64,000 nucleotides of DNA from positions 8,246,001 to 8,310,000 of the forward strand of contig NZ_CP108095.1 in NCBI RefSeq assembly GCF_036194065.1, written 5' to 3'. The translations under genes were made by a program, and so were the position numbers. This stretch comes from Streptomyces sp. NBC_00239 (GTDB lineage: Bacteria > Actinomycetota > Actinomycetes > Streptomycetales > Streptomycetaceae). Under the pieces are notes generated by a model that saw only the letters and a list, made by a program, of their open reading frames with translations, did not search any database and had not been told where the DNA came from. This document shows, one piece after another, positions 25,931 to 32,887 of the stretch (the stretch's first letter is position 1; the number at the start of each line of letters is the position of its first letter).

Positions 25931-26464
25931 TTACTCCAGCTCCTCCGCCAACAGGTCCATCAGCAGCCCGTCGTGCCAGCTGCCGTCCGGGCCGCGCTCG
26001 TACTGCCGCATGATGCCCACCGGGCGGAAGCCGACCTTGCGGTAGCACCGGATGGCGGCGGCATTGTCGGCGGCCGGGTCGATCACCAGTCGGCGGTATC
26101 CGTGATCATCGAACAGATGGCGTGCCAGGGCGCGGACGGCGTCAGTGCCAAGGCCGAGCCCGTGCACCGCCGGGTCGAGATAGATGTCGATGTTGGCATG
26201 CCGGTAGTCCGGATCGTCCTCGGCACCCCACTGGATAGCGCCGACCACCCTGCCGCCGTGCTCGACCGAGAAGGTCCGGACCCCGGGATCTTCGAGGTCC
26301 TCGGCCACCGCGGCCGTCAGGTCGTCGCCGCCCCGCCAGCGCGCGTACACCTCAGGCGTGGTCCGGATCGCGGCCAGAGCCGGGATATCGCCCACCGTCG
26401 ACGGGCGAAGCGTCACCAGGGCTCCGCGCAGGACCGTCCGCATGCCACTGATCATCCCCGACAT
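25931..26464 (-). CDS. GNAT N-acetyltransferase, AAC(6')/RimJ-like
   Basis: The ATG at 26464 (MSGMISGMRTVLRGALVTLR) gives 177 residues; the ATG at 26443 is an alternative. GNAT features: TLRPSTVGDIPALAAI, VGAIQWGAEDDPDYRHANID (beta 4 and dimer region), the acetyl-CoA loop PAVHGLGLGTDAVRALARHL, and NAAAIRCYRKVGFRPVGIMR. It ends DGLLMDLLAEELE. The layout resembles aminoglycoside 6'-N-acetyltransferases but also many amino-group acetyltransferases, so resistance cannot be claimed. It is divergent from the gene at 26491 with only 26 bp between the start codons. Confidence 0.88.
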   Translation of the reverse strand: MSGMISGMRTVLRGALVTLRPSTVGDIPALAAIRTTPEVYARWRGGDDLTAAVAEDLEDPGVRTFSVEHGGRVVGAIQWGAEDDPDYRHANIDIYLDPAVHGLGLGTDAVRALARHLFDDHGYRRLVIDPAADNAAAIRCYRKVGFRPVGIMRQYERGPDGSWHDGLLMDLLAEELE

Positions 26465-26478
26465 CGGATCCACTCGTC

Positions 26479-26484
26479 TAGCGT
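26479..26484 (+). promoter_or_regulatory. -10 element of a predicted leaderless transcript
   Basis: TAGCGT, six bases before the GTG at 26491, with no ribosome site. The whole divergent region between the two genes is 26 bp, so the -35 must lie inside the neighbouring GNAT gene. Confidence 0.45.
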
Positions 26485-26490
26485 ATTGAC

Positions 26491-27270
26491 GTGCACATCG
26501 TCGATGACCCCTGCTTGTCACCCCGCGTCGCGACTCTCCTGGCGCGGGCACGGCGCGGCCCTGGGATGCCCGCTGACCGCATACGTGCACTGGCGCGCGC
26601 GGAGACGTCTCGCGGGAACGAGGCGCCAGCGCCGCCTGAGGCCATCGAGGCGATGATTCGTTTCGAGGAACGCTACGGCGGCCTGTGGTACCCGCTCCTC
26701 GGCTCTAACGGTATGGAACACGGGCTGCACGGCGAAGCCACCGTCTACCTCACCATCGACGGCTGGACCTTCCCAGGCATCCACGATGGTGACCAGACCT
26801 GGTCGGTCGACGTCCTCCCAGACGAGCGCACCGCCATGACGCTCGCGGGACGCCCCCGGGTCATCAACAGCAGCATCCTCCAGCGCCTGGAGGCCCCCGC
26901 CCAGTTGTCACAGGTCCGAGACTGGCCCCATGTGACCTTCGCCGTTGCCACCGAACCCGGCCAGGAGCCGACGGTCGCCGACGCCGGCCTCCCTGACCTC
27001 GACGTCGAGGCAACTGGGCCCGCCGACAGGTGGTGGGTCGGCAGCGGGACGGCGATTCATCTGAAGCTTCACAAGTGGTGGGGCGAAGAAGACGTTTGGG
27101 TCGCGCGCTGCTTTACGGAGCGGGCCGAGAACCTGGCGACCGCGGTCGATGCGCTACGGCACGCGGTGACGGGTGGCGTGTGGAGGGCCTGGGACTGGTG
27201 CGGGCTGTGTACCCACGTCAGGCAGCCGGCGCAAGCCTGCCTTCCCAGCGCAGGGAAGCGGAGCACCTGA
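26491..27270 (+). CDS. Uncharacterised protein, weak SUKH/SMI1-KNR4 resemblance
   Basis: A 259-residue soluble protein from the GTG at 26491. PPEAIEAMIRFEERYGGLWY at residues 47-66 recalls the entry helix of SMI1/KNR4 (SUKH) proteins, and the rest alternates strands and loops (ATVYLTIDGWTFPG, WWVGSGTAIHLKLHKWWG). The last ~30 residues run into DNA next to an IS5 remnant and may be altered. There is no signal peptide or membrane helix. SUKH proteins can be toxin immunity factors, but no toxin gene is adjacent. The link is tentative. Confidence 0.55.
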   Translation: MHIVDDPCLSPRVATLLARARRGPGMPADRIRALARAETSRGNEAPAPPEAIEAMIRFEERYGGLWYPLLGSNGMEHGLHGEATVYLTIDGWTFPGIHDGDQTWSVDVLPDERTAMTLAGRPRVINSSILQRLEAPAQLSQVRDWPHVTFAVATEPGQEPTVADAGLPDLDVEATGPADRWWVGSGTAIHLKLHKWWGEEDVWVARCFTERAENLATAVDALRHAVTGGVWRAWDWCGLCTHVRQPAQACLPSAGKRST

Positions 27271-27354
27271 CCCCGGAGCAGCAGCCCGGTCTGATAGCTC
27301 CTAACGAAATGATCTTCGGGGCGGTTGGATCACTTCGGGAGCGTTGATCGGGGG

Positions 27355-27660
27355 TGCGGGGCGGCTCGGCCGAAGCCGTGGGAAGTCGATGACGAGTTGT
27401 GGGCGGTGATCGAGCCGCTGCTGCCCAGGGTTGAGCGTCGGGCCCGGCATCCGGGGCGGAAGCGGCATCCGGACCGGCTGGTGTTCCTGTTCCACCCAAC
27501 GCTGGGTTGTCGAACGGGCCTTCGCCCACCTGCACTGGTTCCGCCGCGTGCGGATCCGCCGGGAGATCCGCGACGACATCCACGAAGCTTCCTCACCCTC
27601 GGATGCGCGCTCAGCTGCTGGCGACGCCTGTCACGGCTGCCCCGAGCCCTCGCCCTCCCG
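27355..27660 (+). mobile_element. Internally deleted IS5-family element
   Basis: The frame starts with KPWEVDDELWAVIEPLLPRV and GRKRHPDRLVF, the transposase N-terminus. It then jumps directly to QRWVVERAFAHLHWFRRVRI and REIRDDIHEA, the transposase C-terminus, in another frame, and to FLTLGCALSCWRRL in a third. The whole DDE core is missing. At ~300 bp the element has both ends of the gene and no middle, the form of a non-autonomous derivative. Terminal repeats were not resolved by eye. Confidence 0.7.
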
Positions 27661-28035
27661 CAGTAGCCATTCCCTGACCGAAGGAGCACGGTCAAAGAGC
27701 TGGCTGACCTGCATGCCTTCCTCGCGTGAGGTCACCCGCGGCAGCGGGGTGAAGTCGTCGGGGAGCACGTCCAGAAGGCTCATCACGCGGTCTCCCGCAC
27801 GCAACGTGATCAACAGCTCGCATCGCAGCTGCCGTGGAACGTCCTGGCGGTGGGACATGCTGTTCCATAGGGCTGGCCACAGGTAGTGAGTACCGTCTGG
27901 CGCCGTATTCGCTTGCACCCACGCTGGGTCCAACCGCTGATTCAGACGGAGGTCGCACGCCCGCTCCTCCAACCTGAGCAGCGAGGGCGAATCGATGACT
28001 TTCACCTCGCGAGGCAGCGGCTGATCGAAGTCCAT
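27631..28035 (-). CDS. Uncharacterised 134-aa protein
   Basis: The ATG at 28035 (MDFDQPLPREVKVIDSPSLL), or the GTG immediately before it, starts a soluble acidic protein. It contains LDPAWVQANTAPDGTHYLWP, RCELLITLRAGDRVMSLLDV and a C-terminal SREEGMQVSQLFDRAPSVRE. I do not recognise the family. Its last ten codons overlap the end of the deleted IS5 element, so the natural 3' end may have been replaced. Codon bias supports real coding. Confidence 0.5.
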   Translation of the reverse strand: MDFDQPLPREVKVIDSPSLLRLEERACDLRLNQRLDPAWVQANTAPDGTHYLWPALWNSMSHRQDVPRQLRCELLITLRAGDRVMSLLDVLPDDFTPLPRVTSREEGMQVSQLFDRAPSVREWLLREGEGSGQP

Positions 28036-28328
28036 CACCCCATGCTGCCCGACAGCACCCCACGCCGAGGAACCGACCCCAGAGAGTTATTCCGTCAGGA
28101 GTCCTTGGTGACCCGGCGTGCTGGCTCGGGACGTAGCGGCAGAGGACGGATGTGCGGTGTGCCACGCGTGAGCCGGTGCTGCTCCAGACCGCCCGCAATG
28201 CCTTTGGGGATGGCGCGTCCCCGGCAAGCGCTGGGCGCGGGTCTACCCAAAGCCGGCGCTTGAAGGCCCCGTTTCCGCCGACAGAGGGGGTGGGGCTCGG
28301 GACGTCCCCGCACCCCCAGAGAAGTTTA

Positions 28329-28342
28329 TTGAACACGTTCAA
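28329..28342. promoter_or_regulatory. 14-bp palindrome ttgaac-ac-gttcaa
   Basis: ttgaac (28329-28334) and gttcaa (28337-28342) are perfect inverted arms in an unusually AT-rich patch inside a ~410-bp stretch without a gene (28036-28449). Such sites are typical TetR-type operators. The next gene starts about 108 bp downstream. Confidence 0.5.
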
Positions 28343-28449
28343 CTGTTCTGGCAGTATGCCTCGTGAGGAACCTGCCGTGCAGCGGGCAATGCGGTCCCGA
28401 CTGCCCAAGCCACGGCTTTGCCCTGAGATCCGAAGGTTGGTGCGACGTG

Positions 28450-28782
28450 GTGATCGCCTTGCTTGTGTTCGCAGTTGCGGCCCTGCTCGTGGCTGTCACG
28501 CCGGGAGCGGTGCTGGGGTACTTCTTCGTCGTGACGACCGGCAGGCTGCCGCTCTGGGCCAGAGTCCTCTTGCTGCCGGCCGTGGGGGCGGGTGCGGCGG
28601 CGATATGGCTGGGCGTGCTGGGCTCCGACAGCACATGGAGGCCGGCGATGATGTTCCTGTCGTTCACCGCGGCACTGTTCTCGGGAGTCACCTTCCTCGT
28701 ACGCGAAAGCCGTCAGCGGCGCACTCCCCGGCTACCCGCCGCGGCGTGGCCCCAATGGAACCCGCCCAGCACTCCGAGGTGA
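28450..28782 (+). CDS. Small three-helix membrane protein
   Basis: Start chosen at one of the adjacent GTGs at 28447/28450, just before VIALLVFAVAALLVAVTPGA. About 110 residues. Hydrophobic segments lie at ~1-27, 34-58 (LWARVLLLPAVGAGAAAIWL) and 67-86 (PAMMFLSFTAALFSGVTFLV), followed by a basic tail. The frame is open back to 28363 and would add a Cys-rich extension (CSGQCGPDCPSHG), which could be real. No family recognised. Confidence 0.5.
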   Translation: MIALLVFAVAALLVAVTPGAVLGYFFVVTTGRLPLWARVLLLPAVGAGAAAIWLGVLGSDSTWRPAMMFLSFTAALFSGVTFLVRESRQRRTPRLPAAAWPQWNPPSTPR

Positions 28783-28961
28783 CCTGCGGGTTGTGCCGTC
28801 CACGCTCACATCCGTCCGAGCAGGCGCGCCGCGCCAGCGGTCGGGACGCTCACCCGTGGCTGCGCACGCCGGTTGGCCGCTCGGGCCAACCCCGTGCTCA
28901 GTCACAGCGAGCAGAAGCCGTCAGCTGGCGAGAGGGGGCGATACGGAAGGCGGTGCTGGTC

Positions 28962-29030
28962 ATGGCTCGTCCGGTCTGGGCCGGGAATCAGTCGTTCGGG
29001 CGGGTCAGTTCTCTGAACTACGAAATGAGG
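28962..29030 (+). pseudogene. Possible Ku N-terminal scrap in a 380-bp gene-free stretch
   Basis: MARPVWAGNQSFGRVSSLN resembles the invariant start of bacterial Ku (M-R-x-IW-x-G-x-x-SFGLVS). It is followed by unrelated sequence. The surrounding 28783-29164 has no other gene-like frame. The match is only ~20 residues, so confidence is low. Confidence 0.3.
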
Positions 29031-29152
29031 CCGACAATCGAGGGCCCGACCATCGGCCCCTTCAAGGCTCGGAGCTTCGCTTGTCCTGGCGACGATCTGG
29101 TTCGGGGAGCCGAGGAAGGAATAGTCCCTCGCGGCCATCGGCGCAGCGCAGA

Positions 29153-29158
29153 TAACCT
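29153..29158 (+). promoter_or_regulatory. -10 element of a predicted leaderless transcript
   Basis: TAACCT, six bases before the ATG at 29165, with no Shine-Dalgarno sequence. Confidence 0.5.
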
Positions 29159-29164
29159 GCGCGA

Positions 29165-30115
29165 ATGAAGTGGATCCAGCGGGCCGCTGGCGCGATCGTC
29201 GGCTCAGCGGTGGGCGACGCCCTGGGCGGCCCCTTTGAGTTCGGTCGCCAGGGAGCGTTCTCCGCGCGGTTTCCCTCGCCTGGTGCCGGTGACGAGATGT
29301 GCGGAGGCGGTGGCTGGGACCCCGGCGAGGCCACTGACGACACGCAGATGGCCGTCCTGGTCGCGGAGTCGCTGCTGGAGCGGGGCGGGCTGGATCTGCC
29401 GGACATCTTCGCCCGCTTCCAGCGGTGGGCAGCATCAGACCCCAAGGACATCGGCTTGCAGACCGAAGATGTCCTGACCAACGGCATGCGCTGGGACCTC
29501 GCCGCCGCGATCCATTTCCAGGTCAACCAACGAGCAGCGGGAAACGGCTCCTTGATGCGGGCATCGACCTCCGCAGTCCACTTCGCGGCCGCTGGCCAAG
29601 AAGCCACCATGGACGCGGCCCGCCGTATTGCTGCCCTTACCCATGGGGACCGCGCGGCCTGGGAAGGCACCGCGATCTTCCACGAACTCATCCGCGTCAC
29701 CTTCGAGGACACCGACCCTGTCACCGCCCTCCCGGACATCCTGGCTCTCATCCACCCCGACCACCGCAGCCGCTACGACACCGTCCTCTCGCCCGACTGG
29801 CACCCCGATCAGGCGACCGAGTTCAACGGTGCCGTCTGGCCCTGCTTGGGCTCCTCCGTCTGGGCCCTTCGCACCACCGGTAGTTTCGAAGACGCGATAC
29901 GCGCGGCGATCGACCTGGGCGGTGACACGGACACCGTCGCCGCGGTGACCGGAGGCCTCGCGGGGGCGTACTACGGGCTGGACGCGATCCCCGCCCGCTG
30001 GACCAAGCCGCTCCATGTCCCCCTCCCAGGATTCGACGGACGAGTGCTGTACCTGCCAGACCTGCTGCGCCTCGCACACCGTCTCGGAGAGGGGCCGTCG
30101 ACGAGACGGGCGTGA
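29165..30115 (+). CDS. ADP-ribosylglycohydrolase (ARH/DraG) family protein
   Basis: A 316-residue all-helical hydrolase. Metal and substrate residues of the ARH fold are visible: AIVGSAVGDALGGPFEFG at 10-27, EATDDTQMAVLVAESLL at 54-70 (the TDDT metal site), the AAGNGSLMR region near 124, and AAIDLGGDTDTVAAVTGGLA (the DxDT second metal site) near 257-276. The end is YLPDLLRLAHRLG. Members remove ADP-ribose from arginine, serine or other acceptors. No ADP-ribosyltransferase partner is adjacent. The leaderless-type -10 suggests its own promoter. Confidence 0.9.
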   Translation: MKWIQRAAGAIVGSAVGDALGGPFEFGRQGAFSARFPSPGAGDEMCGGGGWDPGEATDDTQMAVLVAESLLERGGLDLPDIFARFQRWAASDPKDIGLQTEDVLTNGMRWDLAAAIHFQVNQRAAGNGSLMRASTSAVHFAAAGQEATMDAARRIAALTHGDRAAWEGTAIFHELIRVTFEDTDPVTALPDILALIHPDHRSRYDTVLSPDWHPDQATEFNGAVWPCLGSSVWALRTTGSFEDAIRAAIDLGGDTDTVAAVTGGLAGAYYGLDAIPARWTKPLHVPLPGFDGRVLYLPDLLRLAHRLGEGPSTRRA

Positions 30116-30514
30116 TAGCCCGCAGAAATGGCGGCGGGCCGTCGTCTCGTCCGAACCTGGTGCCGAGCCCACTACCCCGCGTGCGCACCACGACGACCTG
30201 TTCGCCGATCGGTCGGATCAGCTCACGCCTGCGCCCCGGCTCTTCGTCGCTCCCCATGCCCCCACCCGCGTCGAACCCACGGAGGGACCCTGCGGCTGCC
30301 GGGCGCCGGGGCCCGCTGTCTGTCTCGGTGTACGACCCGGCCTCGTCCTTGCCGGCTCCGCCCCGTCCCCGCCGGCCCCGCCTCGTCCCCGAGCCTCCCT
30401 GCCCGACTCTGCTGCGTCCGAACCGGTCCGTGCGCGCGCCGTCACCGCGCATGGCTCCTGCGGGCGGGGGCAGACGAGCCGCAGGGACGGTTCGTGGCTG
30501 AGGAGGTGGCGGCG
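30116..30514. other. ~400-bp intergenic stretch, no gene supported
   Basis: Open frames exist in several phases because of the GC content, but none shows family resemblance or a credible start. The stretch ends in the strong ribosome site of the next small gene. Confidence 0.5.
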
Positions 30515-30700
30515 GTGCGTACTGCCAAGGTGTTGGAGTCCTTTCCCGCCAGTGATCCGTACGGCAGCTGGCCGGCGGAGGAGTACGCGGCCAAGTGCCG
30601 GGCGCGGGGCGAACGGGCGAGCGTCGTGATGGACCTGGAGCGCGACGCCTTCCTCGTCGTGGCGTGCGACGCGGAAGCGGCGGAGGCGGCGGCCGCGTAA
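30515..30700 (+). CDS. Uncharacterised 61-aa acidic protein
   Basis: Start at the GTG at 30515, eight bases after AGGAGG; an in-frame GTG at 30494 is an alternative. The sequence reads VRTAKVLESFPASDPYGSWP, then AEEYAAKCRARGERASVVMD and LERDAFLVVACDAEA. Small, soluble, with no recognised domain. It is convergent with the TetR gene, 18 bp apart. Its strong ribosome site and coding bias make it likely to be real. Confidence 0.5.
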   Translation: MRTAKVLESFPASDPYGSWPAEEYAAKCRARGERASVVMDLERDAFLVVACDAEAAEAAAA

Positions 30701-30718
30701 CGGTGGCCGGCGCCCGGG

Positions 30719-31342
30719 TCACGCGAGCCAGTGCACGCGCCCGAGATGGATCAGGCGCAGCTGGCCGCGGGCCGTGGCGGTGGCGGCGGACCCGTCCTCC
30801 CCGCGCAACGACGCGGCGAGGCATGCCGAGGCCGTCATGAACATGTGGTCCACCAGGAGCCGGGACAGCATCGTCACGTCGTCTGCGTCCCAGCCCGCGC
30901 TGACCGGATCGGCCGCCAGCGCGGCTCCGATCTCGGCTGCGAACTCGTCGAGTTGCGCGGCGATCGCCTCGCGCACCGCAGTGACCCCGCCGTGCCGTTC
31001 GCGGACGAGGAAGCGCACGTGCGCCGGACGGCTGCGGACCAGATCGGCGACGAGGCGCACCGCCGCGTCGCCGCGCCGCTCGGCATCGTCGGTGGCGGCG
31101 AGGACGCCGCGCACGGTCTCGTGCAGGCTGGCCAGGGCCTCGTCCACGAGGGCGGTCCCCAGCTCGTCCATGCCGGCGAAATGCCGGTAGAAGGCCGTGG
31201 GGGTGACCCCGGCGGCTCTGGCGACCTCCCGGAGCCCGAGGCTGCCGAGGCTCCGTTCCTCCATCTGCGACAGGGCCGCGTCGAGCAGGGCGCGTCGAGT
31301 GCGACGGCGCTGGGCTTCGCGGACACCGGTGTTCGGGCTCAT
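30719..31342 (-). CDS. TetR-family transcriptional regulator
   Basis: A 207-residue regulator from the ATG at 31342 (MSPNTGVREAQRRRTRRALL). The HTH is at ~15-62 (LLDAALSQMEERSLGSLGLR, EVARAAGVTPTAFYRHFAGM). The C-terminal domain (LVRSRPAHVRFLVRERHGGV, LSRLLVDHMFMTASACLAAS) is like the FabR/TetR_C_24 group involved in lipid or membrane control. It is divergent from a two-gene small membrane operon at 31444, with ~100 bp between, and probably represses it. Confidence 0.88.
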   Translation of the reverse strand: MSPNTGVREAQRRRTRRALLDAALSQMEERSLGSLGLREVARAAGVTPTAFYRHFAGMDELGTALVDEALASLHETVRGVLAATDDAERRGDAAVRLVADLVRSRPAHVRFLVRERHGGVTAVREAIAAQLDEFAAEIGAALAADPVSAGWDADDVTMLSRLLVDHMFMTASACLAASLRGEDGSAATATARGQLRLIHLGRVHWLA

Positions 31343-31443
31343 GCGGGGCAGTCAACCGCGTCACAGTTGCCGTCCGCCAGCATGAGCCGTATTGGACTGG
31401 GTAGTCAGTGAACAACTGTTACCTATAAGTAGGAGGAACTCTC

Positions 31444-31632
31444 ATGCTCTTCCTCGTAGCCGCGCTGCTGGTCATGGGCGTCGTCCTCGGCGCCGTGGCC
31501 CACGTCCCGGTGCCGGTGAGCCTTGTCGCCGGTACCGCGATCGCCCTCTGGCTCGCCCTCTTCGCCGCGCGGGAACGCCTGTCGGGCCGCGGCGCCGGAC
31601 GCCGCGGCCACCACGAGGGAGGTCTGCGGTGA
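31444..31632 (+). CDS. Small two-helix membrane protein
   Basis: A 62-residue peptide with ATG six bases after AGGAGGAA. One long or two short hydrophobic helices (MLFLVAALLVMGVVLGAVAH, VPVSLVAGTAIALWLALFAA) precede a basic tail RERLSGRGAGRRG. The stop overlaps the start of the next gene (GTGA), so translation is coupled. It is divergent from the TetR gene. Confidence 0.7.
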   Translation: MLFLVAALLVMGVVLGAVAHVPVPVSLVAGTAIALWLALFAARERLSGRGAGRRGHHEGGLR

Positions 31633-31901
31633 ACTCGCCGACCGCCTCCGTGAAGACCCCGGACCGGACCCGTGACGCGGACGCCTTGGCCGTCACCGCC
31701 TTCGTCCTCGGCCTGGCCGGACTCCTCGTCATGAACCTCCTCCTCGGCCCGACCGCAGTCGTGCTCGGACTTCTGGCCCTGCGGCGGCACACGTCCAGGC
31801 CGGGCCGTGCACGTCTCGGCATCGCCCTGGGCGTGGCCGACCTCGTGGTCCTCGCCTGCCTCGTCACCGCGGACGGCACGTGGTCGTGGAGCCTGAGCTG
31901 A
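31629..31901 (+). CDS. DUF4190-like small membrane protein
   Basis: Ninety residues from the GTG at 31629. DADALAVTAFVLGLAGLLVM, then LLGPTAVVLGLLALRRH, TSRPGRARLGIALGVADLVV and a C-terminal hydrophobic end match the DUF4190 pattern of two helices with a conserved glycine turn. It is translationally coupled to the upstream small membrane gene. Function unknown; an envelope or stress role under TetR control is likely. Confidence 0.7.
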   Translation: MNSPTASVKTPDRTRDADALAVTAFVLGLAGLLVMNLLLGPTAVVLGLLALRRHTSRPGRARLGIALGVADLVVLACLVTADGTWSWSLS

Positions 31902-32151
31902 CGCACCGGGACGCGGTGGCAGGATCGGAACGCACGACCAAGTCCGTGGCGGGCGAGGTCGCGTACACGGCGGAGGCAGGTCATCTCCCCTGGGCGTCCC
32001 CGGGGCCGGGCGCGGGCTGTTCGAGGAGGAAGCCCGCTCCCGGCCGGACCTCTCCGCCTTCCGGAACGGACTCGATCGCCCTCCGCCCTTTTCGGGGGCC
32101 GAGCGGTGGGTAGCCGAGCGTGGACAGCGAAGCGTTCGGCCAGGAGGCGAA

Positions 32152-32601
32152 ATGATCACTCAGGAGCAGATGGCGGTGCTGGCCCGGTCCGGGGCCTACA
32201 CGGAGCGGGGCCAGCACATCGGGGCGGTGGAGTACGTCCTGGTCGACGACACCACGGGGAGGCCGGAGTGGGCCCGGATCGTCGACCGGGCCTCGGGGCT
32301 CGGCGGCGTGTTCGTCCCCCTGCGCCAGGCGGAACTCGACGGCGAACGCCTCGTGGTGCCGTACCCGGTGGCCCTCATCGAGGAAGCTCCGTGCGCCGCG
32401 CTGGACTGCGGGAGCGTGCTGTCCGTGGCGGAGGAGCAGGAACTGTTCGGGCACTACGGCATCAGGGACTCCCGCGACGAGGTCAACGCCGAGAAGGGCA
32501 CGGGCTGGAGCGGCATGGACCGCGCACAGGCCATCCGTGAGGGTACGGCGGGCATGGAGACCGGCGTCTCGCGGCTGAGGCGGGCCCAGCCGGGGGCGTA
32601 G
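32152..32601 (+). CDS. PRC-barrel domain protein
   Basis: A 149-residue soluble protein, ATG preceded by AGGAGGCGAA. The N-terminal PRC barrel reads YTERGQHIGAVEYVLVDDTT, GRPEWARIVDRASGLGGVFV and a closing PYPVALIEEAP. A ~60-residue helical tail has SVAEEQELFGHYGIRDSRDE and ends MDRAQAIREGTAGMETGVSR. PRC-barrel proteins of this type are common Streptomyces stress or surface-associated proteins without a known biochemical role. A 19-bp repeat array begins 10 bp past its stop. Confidence 0.8.
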   Translation: MITQEQMAVLARSGAYTERGQHIGAVEYVLVDDTTGRPEWARIVDRASGLGGVFVPLRQAELDGERLVVPYPVALIEEAPCAALDCGSVLSVAEEQELFGHYGIRDSRDEVNAEKGTGWSGMDRAQAIREGTAGMETGVSRLRRAQPGA

Positions 32602-32611
32602 CCGGCGCCGA

Positions 32612-32728
32612 CACGTACTGCCCTGAGCGCCACGTACTGCGCCGACCGGCACGTACGGCGCTGACCGCCACGTACCGCGCCGACCGCCACGTACGGCCCT
32701 GACCGCCACGTACCGCGCCGACACGTAC
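32612..32728. repeat. Seven-copy 19-bp direct repeat array (cacgtac core)
   Basis: The heptamer cacgtac starts at 32612, 32631, 32650, 32669, 32688, 32707 and 32722: five exact 19-bp steps, then one of 15 bp. The consensus unit is approximately cgccacgtacNgcgccgac. Alternate units read ...ccgcgccgac and ...ggccctgac. The period is not a multiple of 3, arguing against a coding origin. The array lies in the 286-bp gap between the PRC-barrel gene and the PAP2-DAGK gene. Confidence 0.9.
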
Positions 32729-32887
32729 GGCCCGTTGCTCTGGGAGCGGTGAGAAGGAGCGGCGTCAGGATGCGGCGAACGCCGCCAGGAGAGCGGCCGG
32801 GGCGGTGCCTTCGCGCGGCGTACCGGCCCCCGGTGTCCCGGTGTGCGACTCGTTCATGCCGACAGGAACGGCCCATCGTTTCGGCAC

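Noticed and set aside
25931..26464. Aminoglycoside resistance gene
   Set aside because: The GNAT fold is clear, but family resemblance alone does not distinguish aminoglycoside acetyltransferases from other amino-group acetyltransferases.
22669..27660. An intact transposable island or prophage
   Set aside because: All transposase pieces are truncated or frameshifted, and there is no integrase, structural phage gene, tRNA or attachment-site pair.
32612..32728. CRISPR array
   Set aside because: Units are 19 bp with no distinct unique spacers, and no cas genes are present.
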